Shown here: positions 22,599 through 34,304 of the stretch, in pieces
Layout of the letters: every line of letters begins with the position of its first letter
Position numbering within the stretch: the stretch's first letter is position 1
Assembly: GCA_000827325.1 (NCBI GenBank)
Contig: KN832889.1
Coordinates: 372,001-436,000 of the forward strand
DNA length: 64,000 bases
Reading direction: 5' to 3'
From: Oidiodendron maius Zn
Lineage: Eukaryota; Ascomycota; Leotiomycetes; Myxotrichaceae
Program-made: the position numbers and the translations under genes
Notes under the pieces: model-generated
The model's input: the letters and a program-made list of their open reading frames with translations, nothing else
The model's database searches: none
What the model was told of the DNA's origin: nothing

Positions 22599-24963
22599 GG
22601 TGGAAGTGGTATGCCACAAATACAGTAAATTGAAAATCGGATGTCTGATGGCAGTAACACAATTAACGTAACGAAAACAGCGATAGTTATAGATGCATAT
22701 AACACTGGACCTCTTTTCGCCCCTCTTCTTCCACCCCGTGAAAGGATTGGGATTACCAATGGTATTGAGACGGTTTCGCACCGAGATCCTCTAAACGCCA
22801 CCACCTCGCCCAGCAATACCACGTCGACAAGCTTAATAGTCACAAAATAGAGTACAAAGTGCTTTAAATCATAATCCCTCGTCCAAAATCCTAAACGACA
22901 GCCACATCTCTCAAGTGATCCGCTCCATTCAAACTGGCATTGTCAGGAAGCGAGGCTCAGCTGACGATGGAATGCACTGACGCTTTTAGGAAATATGCAG
23001 GGATTAGCGATAGCAAATATGCAAATAACAGCACAAATCTTACTCAGTCACTTGTTCCCAAAGGAGTTTGACGAGGCGGAGATTTAAAGGCTGGAAGGGG
23101 AGAGTGGGAGCAGAAGTGAGGCTTGTCTCCTCCTCCGGTCATAAGAGAGGTTAAAGCACCAGTGAACAATATCATCAGCTTCACCAGCTGCAACGATACG
23201 TTATATTTAGCCCTAAATTCAAACTACTGGTAACCGAAGATGGTCTAACTTAAGAGAATGTTAGAATTCGTGATATGTATCAGCATTTTCTTGTCTGAAG
23301 GTTAATAAAACTAGTCTACAAGACTGAGATACATACCACAATTCATGAGGAAGCTAGATTTGGGGAGCAAATGATTTAGACTACTAGCCAGGAAGGATGG
23401 CTTCTATGGTTTATCAGTGAGTGCAAAGCTAGTAGTGTGTAGAGTATATGCGGATATACCTATGTACCTATTTTCAGGTTGGCTGAGCAGAGGATACGTC
23501 GCTTACGAGAGCATCGTACAAAAGGAAATTGTGTTGTAGACCAGTTGCCCTTTTCAGCCGTCAGCTTCAAATTAATTTGCCGTTTTAGTCGTACTCTCCC
23601 TCCTTGTTTTTATTCAAAATTCTTAAATAGGTTTTTCTCCAAAACACATCTGGCCACCTATTTCCTGCAAGAATCGATTAACAGCGATACCTTCCTCCTA
23701 AAGCTTTTTCTCCATCTCTTCAACTTCTTGTAACGTCATATGCGGTTCTCTGTTCATGTTGGGTTCTCCATTCATGCCGAGTTCTAGAAACCCCTGGAAC
23801 TGGTGCATAATGGGGAAGTCGGCGTTGTATATCACGCTTAAATCACCACTAGGCCCCTCTTCGCAAAGGTAGCGCTGCCGAATTCGTCGCTCAATAATGA
23901 ATGGTGGCAGTGCACTCTCTTGGACAAAGTGAGTATCCGGTCTATAGAGTTGGATATGCACATTGTTACTGTTATTTATTCGCTTGGGTGAGGATCTGTT
24001 AAACATGTTTGTGTTCCATCTTGCGTTTCAGATATCAGGTGAGATTCATTATCGTTCAAGTGCTCAGCAATAAGGTAAAATAAAAAAATACGTCTCAAGG
24101 TTAAATACCCGAGAGTCTTGCACAACACTTAATTCGCCTTTTGCTGTAGTTAACGCCTACTAAAAGAGGAATTTGAAACCGTGTATATGTATAAGTAGAA
24201 CGCTAATTCATTAATTTAGATGTATAGCAGCTCTCTCTAGTCTACTCTAGAGTATTGCATCTTCGTAAGTTCTGCTACTAATAGTCGACATTTTTCAACT
24301 AGGTTCCAAATATCAGGCATAATTATGCCCAGCCTCGTTAGTAGCGAGGGTGGCATCTAATTCAGAGAGCCTTTCTCCTGCGCGGATGCTCTATGCCTGT
24401 TTTGTTAAGTAAGGCTGTCGTTCGGCCATCTTTGAGAGGATTGAACGCCTGCGATGTTCCGAGTCGGCTTGGTAATTGTTTAGACCCAGGCGAAACAGCA
24501 CTACGCAAACTACAGGTAACTTACATTCCTGTTTCCCGGCTCTCCCGCAGAACTATTAGCGGGCGCCTTGCAAGGAGCCTAGTGACCCAAGAATTGATCA
24601 ACCTACCTAACTATCGTTTGCCTGTCTTCTACATGCATAATCACTAACGTACACTAACTTCCTTTAGATAATAAAAGTTCTGACCTAACCCAATATAATT
24701 TCGCTTAAACACATCCGCATAAACGGAATAGTCTCCCATTTGCTTTCAGGTGGGCGCCACATCTCTCAATGCAAGTGGCCCTTTGCGAGAGTAGCAATAT
24801 AGAGTCTTTTCCTTCCCTTTAATTCTGGTGCCACTGTGTGATGCTATTTCGTATTCAACCTTCCTCCCATTTCCGCTCGTTTTATTATCAAACGCATTGA
24901 AATATGCATGCATAATTATTCTCCCGAGGGAGATCCAGCCAGATAGCAAGTAGCCCAAGGACT
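22599..24963. other. Intergenic, 2.4 kb
   Basis: One small frame (23698..24006) is listed separately; otherwise no motif seen. The promoter of the MFS gene should lie at its right end. Confidence 0.45.
23698..24006 (-). CDS. Possible small hypothetical protein (102 aa)
   Basis: A clean frame from an ATG at 24006 ends with an acidic, methionine-rich tail (TLQEVEEMEKKL). I recognise no family, signal peptide or membrane segment. It could be a chance frame. Confidence 0.25.
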   Translation of the reverse strand: MFNRSSPKRINNSNNVHIQLYRPDTHFVQESALPPFIIERRIRQRYLCEEGPSGDLSVIYNADFPIMHQFQGFLELGMNGEPNMNREPHMTLQEVEEMEKKL

Positions 24964-26753
24964 ATGGAATCTGCCACGCCAGGTAGTTATTCGGAGCCTG
25001 TGGTGTTTAGTCATGAAAGCAAAGCTGAGAATCTACGAGAAAATTCCCTTAACGAGAATCTAGAGCGGCAGTCTTCAAGGCAACCCTCGAGACTCGAAGG
25101 TGACAACGTCGAAATCGAAAGCATCTCGGACTCAAAGAAGTCGCTTTACTTTTATTTGTCGCTACTCTGCCTTGCATTTCTCGTTCTGATTGTATCATGG
25201 GATGCGACATCCCTTTCGGTAGCCATTCCCGTACGTCTATCCGTGCCTATGTTATAACGGACCTAGTCAAAGACCTCAGATCATATTAACTCTGTAACCG
25301 TATACAGGTCATAGCCAGCCAGCTGGAAGCAACAACCCTAGAGTCATTCTGGGCCAGCATCTCCTTTCTACTTGGCGTAGTCGTGGCACAGCCTATCCAC
25401 GCCAGCTTGTCAAATGTCCTGGGACGGAAGGTGCCACTACACATTTCCATGCTGCTCTTCGCCACAGGCTCAATAGTCTTTGCCACAGCCCCGAACATGA
25501 AAGCCGTTATCGCGGGCCGCATCCTGCAGGGGCTGGGAGGGGGTGGGCTGGACATACTGGAGTCAATAATCCTCACTGACATTACCACTCTTAAAGAGCG
25601 ACCACTCTATCTTGGAGTGATGGCCATTCCCATCACTGCTGGCTCCCTCCTAGGCCCTATATTAGGTGCTTTGCTCAGTGAGTTTGTTGATTGGCGATGG
25701 ATCGGCTGGATCAATCTCCCTTTCGTAGGAATCGCCTTTGTACTGACATATTTCCTTCGTCTGAAGCCCATCAATATTAATTTCGAGAAGAGGATTAGCA
25801 GTCTAGACTACAAGGGATTGCTTCTGTTTGCTCTCGGTGCTACAGCCGTCGTACTTCCGCTAAGTTGGTCTGGCAGCCTCTATCCATGGTCATCTTGGAA
25901 ATCAATAGTGCCTTTGGTGATTGGCCTCATTGTCCTTGTCGTGTTCGGCTTCCATGAATCAAAACCAGGCGAGGTTATGATGCCGCTCCGAATCTTCGAC
26001 AACATGACTTCAGTCATGGCACTCCTAGGTGGCTTCATCCACGGCTTGGTTATGTACAATATGCTACTCTACTTTCCGCTCTTTTTCCAAGCCATCTTTC
26101 TCCAAGCACCTCTACGGTCAGCACAATCCATCCTCCTAGCTTGTGGCATCACCTTGGCCTTGAGTATACTTGCACCACTAGTTGTACAACAGACACGCCG
26201 GTATCGCTTGCAACTCCAGATGGGTTGGATATTTAGCACGCTCTCACTAGGGTTGTGGTGTTCCCTGAGCGAGACCTCCTCCAGAGCCAAGATTGATGGT
26301 ATCCAGGCCATGCTCGGGGTTGGTATCGGGACTGTCTTCACTACCATTGCCATTCCCATACAGGCGAGTGTAAAGAATGTTGACGATGCAGGTCACGCAG
26401 CTGGCATGCTCATTATTTTCCGCATCTTTGGAGCAGTGATCGGTCTAGCCACCAGCTCAGCCGTATTCAGCAATGTTTTCCAGCAGCACATCACAGCTCT
26501 AACACCCTTACCGGAGTCTCTTTCCTATTTAAAAGACGGCAGTCAAGCTATCAGCTTCATTCCATATCTGAGAATACTTGATATAGAGGATGCAGCAGTC
26601 AACACTCTCATCAACGTATATAGCAAGGCATTTCGGGCCATCTGGACCGTCATGGCTTGTCTGTCGGGTATAGGTCTCTTGTCATCTTTCTTCATAAAGG
26701 ACCTCGACCTCGAAAGAGAGAATCTTGGTAGGCAAGGACTTGAACCTTCATAA
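24964..26753 (+). CDS. MFS transporter, DHA2/14-TMS drug-efflux type
   Basis: Exons 24964..25230 and 25308..26753 (77-base intron, phase 0) give 570 aa. A hydrophilic N-terminus of about 60 residues precedes the first helix (LYFYLSLLCLAFLVLIVSWD). The signature of drug:H+ antiporters is present: GRILQGLGGGGLD (motif B-like), PITAGSLLGPILGALL (motif C-like) and the DWRWIGWINLPF loop. Helices continue to LSGIGLLSSFFIKDLD, consistent with 14 segments. It would export small toxic or secondary metabolites across the plasma membrane. The fatty acid hydroxylase gene follows 633 bases downstream on the same strand, which may be a functional pair. Confidence 0.92.
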
Positions 26754-27386
26754 CTAGTATATTGTGTCTTATGGAGAGGGGTTGGTATCATTTAGGCAAC
26801 CTGACAGGCTCTATAGCCTCTTAGTCTGACAATTCAACAGCTGGCCTCTCTCACTGTTTGTTATGTCTAATTAGCTTCAGCACAATACTTTATAAACACT
26901 TTTGCTTATCCCTTTCCGAAACCAGTCTCGGAATAAAATTCTGTTCTATATTTGCAACGAGCTGTGGTCATTTCCTTCTAGAGTATACCATTATTAGTCA
27001 CGTGAATCGTAAGGCCGCATATCCCATATATCTCCGTAATGTATGCTGCAGCTAGGTTTTTAGCTCGTCTAGGTTCCTTACTTAGTTAGGATAATGAGAC
27101 TGCATATGCCTAATTTAGTTAAGATAGACATAGGAAAGGTTTATGAGCTAAACTTGCCCACCTCAAACTTTTGACATGATATCTTGTCACATCGGTCTTT
27201 GTCATTTAAGAATATTGGAAATAATAATATAGAAATTAAAGCGTGAGCAATATTCTGCTAGCTTCCCCAACGGACACCTTGTGGTGAAGCGCACAAATCT
27301 AGTAAGAGCCACTTTGAAATGACCCTTGGTATTTCGTCAGTCTCACATTCTAATTAAAAGGTCCGCTGTGGCCCAAAATATTCTCC
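26754..27386. other. Intergenic, nothing recognised
   Basis: AT-rich; carries the 3' end of the transporter and the promoter of the hydroxylase. Confidence 0.5.
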
Positions 27387-28359
27387 ATGCTTCTGACATA
27401 TGCGCTCGTCAGAGTTGAAGAAATAACATGGGATGACTTGTTCCTACAAGCTGTCGTCCCAGCAGCTGCCTATTGGATCTACTCGTCCCTCTTTGCCCTC
27501 ATCGACGCCAAGGACTTCTTTCCACAGTACCGAATCTTCCCTCTCAATGGCAGACTTAATCCTGTATCCGAATCGCAGGTTGTACGCAATGTCCTGAAAC
27601 AACAGTTCTGCCAATTCGCACTCAGCCTCATAATTGCTCATTTCGAACACCCTTGTGGCACCGACGCTCCACAGCTTCAAGTACAGATGCACTCCTCAAC
27701 GGATAAGACCGTTCTTTTCGCAAGCTCTCATATCATTCACTTTGCATGGATCATGACCATCGTGCGACTCGCTCTCCGGATTCTTGCAGCCATGATTATT
27801 TACGATACTTGGTATTTCTGGGCCCATTATCTAGTTCATAAGAATAGCTGGTTGTACAGTAAGACAAACTGCTTCCTCAATCCAATGAAAGCTGAATCCT
27901 GATAGAGAATCTGCATGCACATCACCATCAACTGTACCGTCCAAAAGCCTACGGCGCCTCATTCAACGCACTAGCCGAAACGTTGATTCTCGAGACTGCC
28001 GGGGCATTCATCGCCTCTCGTATCAGCGGCTTGACTAGTAGAGACACGATCTTCTTCTTCACATTTAGTACTCTAAAAGGTTGCGATGATCATTCTGGAT
28101 ACAATATCCCATGGAATCCTATTAGTTTATGGGGACGGATCACTGGCGCAGATGTTCTACACCACAGTATCCATCATCAAGCTTGGGGAATGAAGGTAAG
28201 CCTTTTAAATGTCTTTTCCCCATTATCGGTTAGTGATTATTTTTACAGTACAACCAGGCCTTTTTTTTTCCTTTCTGGGAGATTATTCTCCAGTGCAACT
28301 ATACAGGGCCGAGGAACCCAAGTTCAAATAAGAGACCATATAAAAACAAGTATTATTAA
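27387..28359 (+). CDS. Fatty acid hydroxylase superfamily protein (SUR2/sphingolipid C4-hydroxylase-like)
   Basis: Exons 27387..27858, 27906..28195 and 28249..28359 (introns of 47 and 53 bases) give 290 aa. After splicing all eight histidines of the di-iron site are present: HYLVH (HxxxH), HAHHHQLY (HxxHH) and HSIHHQAWG (HxxHH). The N-terminal half has two hydrophobic regions and the SESQVVRNVLKQQ segment seen in SUR2-like enzymes. The family hydroxylates long acyl chains or sphingoid bases in the endoplasmic reticulum using oxygen and an electron donor. The canonical FWD near the end is FWE here, and exon 3 carries a T9 run coding consecutive phenylalanines. Without splicing the gene looks broken, but every break falls within an intron. 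Confidence 0.87.
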
Positions 28360-28855
28360 AGGTTATAGGCAGAGCAGATGCGTTAAATACGGGACTTGGA
28401 AATGGTATTGAGCCCTAGTCAGCATAAGAAGTCAATAAGTGGCTTGTATCATTCGTCTTGAAATTTCTCGTTGTTTGAACTTGGGACCAGGAAATGCTAC
28501 CTACTCTATAAATGTCTATGAGTCCCATATTATGATGATAAGAACGTGCACGGATTATATTGGCCGAATGGCCATCGTCCCCAACCCATGGACACTTTGT
28601 CCCCTTATCTCTGTAGTTACTAACGCAATCAAGCTTGTGGAATGGGCATCGTGCATTGTACATCTTTCTGTTGGTCTTTTGAGAGCAGTATCACAAATCT
28701 ATTTAAATATTTACCGAATAGCCATCAAAGATAATACAAAGATGCAGAGCTATTCAATTACAGCAATGTCCCAAAGCAACCGACCTAACTCTTCATGTAC
28801 CTACCCACAAGAAGCCTTTCAACTTGACCTACGTACCCTTAAAAAGAGCTATTCC
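28360..28855. other. Convergent intergenic region
   Basis: An open frame of 148 codons on the plus strand crosses the next gene's 3' end and has no family features; I treat it as chance. Confidence 0.5.
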
Positions 28856-29664
28856 TCACAAAATCATGCCGACAATCCCAATTAATGCACCTAGTACACC
28901 TCCCAAGACCGGCACCGCATGACCCATTCCTCTCTCTGCAGCAGCCTTACTAGTTGCGCTCACTGCGGCTCCACTAGATGTAGGTGATGCAGTAGTGCCT
29001 GAACTTGTTCCGGTGATAGTTGCTCCAACTTTGCTTGAAGTTGTACTCGTAGAAGTTACTTCACCCGTAATTGAACTGGTTGCCGTAGTCGTATTTACAA
29101 TCGTCGAGGCTGGGGATGTAGGGACGTCGCTGGAAACGATGCCAGAAGGAAACGAAATGCTACCGATTCCGTTGCAGACAACGTTTGATTCAGAAGATAA
29201 GGCAAGCATGAAATCATCTGTGAGTTGGCCTGAGCAGTAGGTTGAATAACAACTACGGTGAAGGAGCGTTAGCAAGCTTAAGAGCTTCACTTACGTCTAA
29301 GTGATGAAACATATGGTCGACGATGAGATGGGATATCCCATACGGCTTCCACCCGCAAAATACGAAGGGAAGGGATAATGTAGTCAAGAGTGGAATGGTG
29401 AGTTATATACGTACTTCATGACAGTTTGGATGTTGGTGCAACCACAGGATGAAATGCTTGCGGGGATGTTGCCTGAGCAGACGGTGGCTTGAGGGATGCA
29501 AGAGAGTAACGCACTGTTCAAGTAGAAGTGATTTTCAGCATGTGGTACCTAAAGTAGGAGTGAAGATGGAATGGAAGAACATACGATTCTTGATCGCAGT
29601 CGCCAGGAAATTGTGCAAGTGCGTGACCAAGGAGTCCGAGGAAAGTTGCGAGAAGAACAAGCAT
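28856..29664 (-). CDS. GPI-anchored CFEM-like eight-cysteine protein
   Basis: Exons 29585..29664, 29415..29513 and 28856..29252 (introns of 71 and 162 bases) give 191 aa. A signal peptide (MLVLLATFLGLLGHALA) precedes a domain with exactly eight cysteines spaced C-x7-C-x6-C-x9-C-x1-C-x8-C-x4-C-x17-C, close to the CFEM pattern with its CxC pair and long final gap. A Ser/Thr-rich stalk (TSSITGEVTSTSTTSSK) and a hydrophobic C-terminus (VLGGVLGALIGIVGMIL) indicate GPI anchoring at the cell surface. CFEM proteins bind haem or help adhesion and host interaction. The conserved Asp of haem-binding CFEMs is not obvious, so the role is open. The 162-base intron is the longest I placed. Confidence 0.75.
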
Positions 29665-31791
29665 TTTGACAGACTTCGGGATTGTAGGAGGAATTGGCCA
29701 GATATGTTGGAAAGGAGGTTCGATGGCTGAAGTATTGAGAACTAATGATGCAAGTGAGCGGTTTTATTTTCTCTTTGCTTCCAATACACTACAGTAGAGT
29801 AATGGATAAGAATAAATGTGCGGACACGAAAAACAAAGTCTCTGCAGTAACTTATGTATAATCAATTTTTTTTCCACAGCGTAAATACTTCCTTTCGAGC
29901 GGGACGAGGCGAGACTCAGCTCCTAAATCCAAACGACTATTGGAACTTCCGAAAGCCTTCTTTGTTTCGCGAGCCGTCCGATATCACTAGAGTGTATATC
30001 AATTGGTACAAACAAGCGAAGTTCTCAAAACTGTAGTCTCGTGATGGGCCGTGGCCGATTCAGCCCTAAGCCACTGCGCTTTTAGCACTAAAATTAAGGG
30101 CTGGAATGTCAAAGAATGCCTCATTTCACTGAGTTGGGCATATTGGCGTCGGGGTTTGGTAAGGACTACCTTAGTTGTCCTGTAGACTACACAATGGTTC
30201 AGGGAGTCTATATCAATTGGTAGAAACCTGTGAAGCCCTCAATTTGCAGCCTCCCAATTGGCCTGCCGCCAGTTCAGCCGCAAGCCGCAATGTCTTTAGC
30301 GCTAAAAGGGGAGCTGAAAATTCTAGAGAGAATGCTTTATTTTACTGAATTAAGAATATGATGACAATTCTCCCGTGCCAAGTGGCATGTCGTATTAGGT
30401 GCAGATATAGGGAATCACCAGGACCCACGCGAGTATCATCGTCTTAAACTATAGGCTTGAGAACGTTGTCAATTACAATTATTCATAAATACTTCGCGAC
30501 AGGCATCACGATAGGACGCTATTTAACTCTCTAGATCTTCTCTTTACAGCTGCAACCTCGGCAACTGACTTAACGTAGGTCAGTACACTTAGACCTCTGC
30601 AGAAAAGTGCCAGCGGGGCGGCACCCCACCAGAGTTCATTGACATGGCCTCGAAACGCTATCCGCGCGAATTAGCTGTCGCTGGTTTTCTAGTTAATTAT
30701 TTTTTAGCGGGGACCATTTCCAAACACTTGTAGCTTATACCTTCGCACTCCGAAGGTACTGCTGCTAATTATCATCGCAGAGCGGAGCGAGGGAGCAGAG
30801 GCAGAATTGGTTGTTTACCTCACTACTAGTCCCTGCCTACCTTGTTTAAAGTAAGCCATCTTTCCCCCAATCACTCCTCCTATCCTTCCTTACTCTTTTC
30901 CAATCCCGCTAGAGTCAGCGCTTTAGTATTAGCCACGATCATGGCACCACTACTAGATACTTGCACGGCATATTTTTAATCAAATCTATACTAAAAGAAA
31001 GGATTTAAGACTAAGCTAATAGTCCCAGAAGCCTCGTGTAGCGTCTATACAGCCACTTGCAAAACTGGCTTCCCCATCGTGTACGTCTAGAACTTCACCT
31101 CGCTTTTGACTGGGGACTGTGAGTCCAACTAAAATATGGTTAAGCGTACATCGCTCAATCGTATCGCTTGAACAAGAGTGCTAACCTCTGGCTCACATGA
31201 GACCTTCAAACTTTCACACATAGAGGCCTAGGGATTACAGTAGATCAGCTAGCTGTTTAATCCTGCATCACCATCTCTGCCCTGCGTCGACGTATGGCAA
31301 TAGCTAGCTCATTCTTAAGGCGTGCATATATTAGGAGGGGCTAAGAGAAAGTACTGTGGTGCAGGTCACCATTGATTATTACTAAGCACCGACTGTTGTC
31401 CACCTGGTGGTCAAAAGTCAAGTTTGGGACAAATTTGTGCGAGAAATCTCAAGGGAGGTCTTGCATCACTGTCTCTTCGCCTCGTGTAAAGTATCATGAT
31501 GTTCGAATGGAAGATGCCCTAGGATGTCGATTTCGTTCGTTGGTTACAAGAGACAAAGAAGCCACTAAACCGAAAAGGAAATTGGCGCCTCGCGACGACA
31601 ACAACAACAACAACGATGTCTTCCTTCGTATCGCAACAAAAGTCTGTGACCGAGCTGACCTAATTGCCAGGACTATTCAATACCAATCCTTCTCTTCTTG
31701 AATTTAACCTACACTTCCAACCTTCACAAAGCCCGATGTTCATACCACCAGGTTAGCCACAGCCTGATGTACTGTTCGATGTCGGCGAATA
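29665..31791. other. Intergenic, 2.1 kb with tandem repeat
   Basis: Holds a degenerate two-copy repeat (29995-30361). A frame of 109 codons at 31372-31701 has a poly-Asn run but no family motif and is not called. The kinase promoter lies at the right end. Confidence 0.45.
29995..30361. repeat. Two-copy degenerate direct repeat, period 214 bases
   Basis: Copy 1 (29995..about 30150) and copy 2 (30209..about 30361) both begin with TATATCAATTGGTA. Both also share a CAGCC..AAGCC..TTTAGC segment and a GAATG..TT.ATTT.ACTGA segment. The copies are clearly diverged. Confidence 0.65.
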
Positions 31792-34304
31792 ATGTCCTCC
31801 GAACTCAACCACTGGTACCTTGACGCGACAGTCTATAATGATCGGGTGGAGGAGGTTTACTATATATCAGATCCTGCGCGAAACATTAGACGCAGCCGCC
31901 AGACCCGGGTATGGAAGGTGGAGCAATTCTTGGGTCAAGGCAGCTTTGGACAGGTGCGCCTAGAAAGGAACCATGAAGATGGACAAGTGAGGGCTGTGAA
32001 GAGGATTACGACTGGAAGCGCCACACTGAGTAATAGCGAATGCGAAAAGGAATTAAAGGCTCTGCTAGAGTTTTCTAAACCCAAGGTAAGTTGAGCCTAC
32101 TATATAGGAACAGTGGAAATTGGTCGCGGCTATTACTGACGGCATATAGTTCAAAGAAGCTGCGGTATTTGTCGAGTTTTTCGGCTGGTTCAAGGATGGC
32201 TATGACATTTTTCTAGCCATGGAGTACGTCCATCTTGGGGATCTCCACAAGAACGTGGTCGCAAATTCGGGGAAAATACCAGAGAACGAAGCACGAGATA
32301 TCGCCGAACAAATACTTTTGGGGCTGGAAATTATGCATGCCGAGTTTTTTGCACATCGTGACCTTAAGCCGCAGGTATTTTGCCCAGCACTTTCTCTGGA
32401 ATTTTTCCTAACAGACGTTGATTTGTAGAACATTCTTGTTATTCATAGACCGCCTCGGTGGTGGGTAAAGTTGGCAGACTTTGGTCTGAGTAAGAGATTA
32501 ACGAATACTACGGGCTTTCATACTCGGGCTGGTACTCAGTCATATATGGCCCCCGAAATTCTTGGTTTTCTGAATCCGTCTCAGCCAGGGTCAGATTATA
32601 CTAATGCTGTGGATATATGGTCTGCAGGGTGCATTGTTTATCGTCTGATTACAGGGGTGATCCCCTTTCCTCAAATCACCTCATTGATGAAGTACTGTGA
32701 GGATAAATCTTTGTTTCCTTTCGATACTTTGTTTGATAGCGAGATCAAAAGCGAGGGATCAAAGTTCCTTCGACAACTTCTGGTGACAAAACCAAGCGAA
32801 AGGCCTTCTGCAACCCAAGCCCTTAATCATAACTGGATACTTTCCGGTACGTCTTTGACTCTTGTTGAATATAGCTAGTTTGCTGAGTTGTTGTGCTCTA
32901 GGCTCTAGTATCGAGAGAATGCCTCCTATGAGAATGTCCAGTGGACCACTGCTTGAGGAGAGATCAGGACTTTCGAATCCAACTTCCTCTGAGACTGGTT
33001 TCAATACAGCTTCGCATGCTGGACTCCAATCTGACCCACCATTACCGTCTAGCTCCCTGCAAACAGTATTATTGCCCCCATTAGCTTCCAAAATTTCACC
33101 CCCGTCTAATGACACAACGACTGGTCCATATCCAATCCGCTCCGCGCCTACACATGCCCAGGCCAGCCTCTTTGGGAAGCCAAGGACCAAGTTTGTTAAC
33201 AAACAGGTTGTTGGGGCACGCGGCACGCTCGAGGGCCATACCAACTCCGTTAACACCATCATGTTCTCACCAGACGGCAAGCTTGTAGCCTCGGGCTCTG
33301 ACAACGAGACCGTGCAGCTCTGGGACTCGGCCGCCGGGGAGGCGCGCTGCATGCTCGAGGGCCATACCGGCTGGGTTTATAGCGTCGCCTTCTCACCGGA
33401 CGGCAAGCTCGTAGCCTCGGGCTCTTACGACAGGACGGTGCGGCTCTGGGACTCGGCCACCGGGGCGGCGCGCGGCATGCTCAAGGGCCATACCGGCNNN
33501 NNNNNNNNNNNNNNNNNNNNNNNNNNNNNNNNNNNNNNNNNNNNNNNNNNNNNNNNNNNNNNNNNNNNNNNNNNNNNNNNNNNNNNNNNNNNNNNNNNNN
33601 NNNNNNNNNNNNNNNNNNNNNNNNNNNNNNNNNNNNNNNNNNNNNNNNNNNNNNNNNNNNNNNNNNNNNNNNNNNNNNNNNNNNNNNNNNNNNNNNNNNN
33701 NNNNNNNNNNNNNNNNNNNNNNNNNNNNNNNNNNNNNNNNNNNNNNNNNNNNNNNNNNNNNNNNNNNNNNNNNNNNNNNNNNNNNNNNNNNNNNNNNNNN
33801 NNNNNNNNNNNNNNNNNNNNNNNNNNNNNNNNNNNNNNNNNNNNNNNNNNNNNNNNNNNNNNNNNNNNNNNNNNNNNNNNNNNNNNNNNNNNNNNNNNNN
33901 NNNNNNNNNNNNNNNNNNNNNNNNNNNNNNNNNNNNNNNNNNNNNNNNNNNNNNNNNNNNNNNNNNNNNNNNNNNNNNNNNNNNNNNNNNNNNNNNNNNN
34001 NNNNNNNNNNNNNNNNTATGACGGGACGGTGCGGCTCTGGGACTCGGCCACCGGGAAGGCGCACGGCACGCTCGAGGGCCATACCGGCCGCGTTAATAGC
34101 GTCGCCTTCTCACCGGACGGCAAGCTCGTGGCCTCGGGCTCTTACGACAGGACGGTGCGGCTCTGGGACTCGGCCACCGGGGCAGCGTGCAGCACGCTCG
34201 AGGGCCATACCGGCCGGGTTTATAGCGTCGCCTTCTCACCGGACGGCAAGCTCGTAGCCTCAGGCTCTGACGATGAGACCGTGCGGCTCTGGGAGCAGAA
34301 ATGA
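31792..34304 (+). CDS. Serine/threonine kinase fused to WD40 repeats (gap inside)
   Basis: Exons 31792..32085, 32150..32374, 32429..32846 and 32902..34304 give 779 aa including 173 unknown residues. Residues 42-315 form an intact kinase: glycine loop LGQGSFGQV (48 on), Lys70, HRDLKPQN (167 on), DFG 190-192, APE 214-216. A low-complexity Ser/Pro linker of about 110 residues leads to WD40 repeats of exactly 42 residues (126 bases), each built on [23 protein letters not shown] and [10 protein letters not shown]. Two and a partial repeat lie before the gap and two and a partial after it. The repeats are nearly identical and more GC-rich than their surroundings. This pattern of high internal conservation is known from fungal STAND/NLR proteins of the HET-E type, where WD40 repeats sense non-self. 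Here a kinase takes the effector place and no NACHT domain is visible. Confidence 0.88.
33222..34304 (+). repeat. 126-base WD40-coding tandem repeats
   Basis: Units begin at 33222, 33348, 33474, 34065 and 34191. Spacing is exactly 126 within each side of the gap, but 591 bases across it, which is not a whole number of units. The N run length is thus an estimate and the copy number is unknown. Confidence 0.9.
33498..34016. other. Assembly gap (519 N)
   Basis: Run of N inside the WD40 repeats; the near identity of the units is the likely cause of the failed assembly. Confidence 0.99.

Noticed and set aside
27387-28411. Fatty acid hydroxylase as a pseudogene
   Set aside because: All apparent stops fall in two short GT..AG introns; the spliced product has every iron-binding histidine.
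28439-28885. 148-codon plus-strand frame
   Set aside because: No motif, overlaps the 3' end of the CFEM-like gene, composition not protein-like.
31372-31701. 109-codon plus-strand frame with Asn run
   Set aside because: No family features; lies in the kinase promoter region.
32862-32901. ATG at 32862 as start of a separate WD40 gene
   Set aside because: It lies in an intron (GTACGT..CTCTAG); the kinase and WD40 exons join in frame at 32846/32902.
32759-33352. 197-codon frame on the minus strand within the kinase-WD40 gene
   Set aside because: Antisense to exons with complete kinase and WD40 motifs; no family features of its own.
33393-34123. Long minus-strand frames through the N run
   Set aside because: Open only because N has no stops and the GC-rich repeats lack antisense stops.
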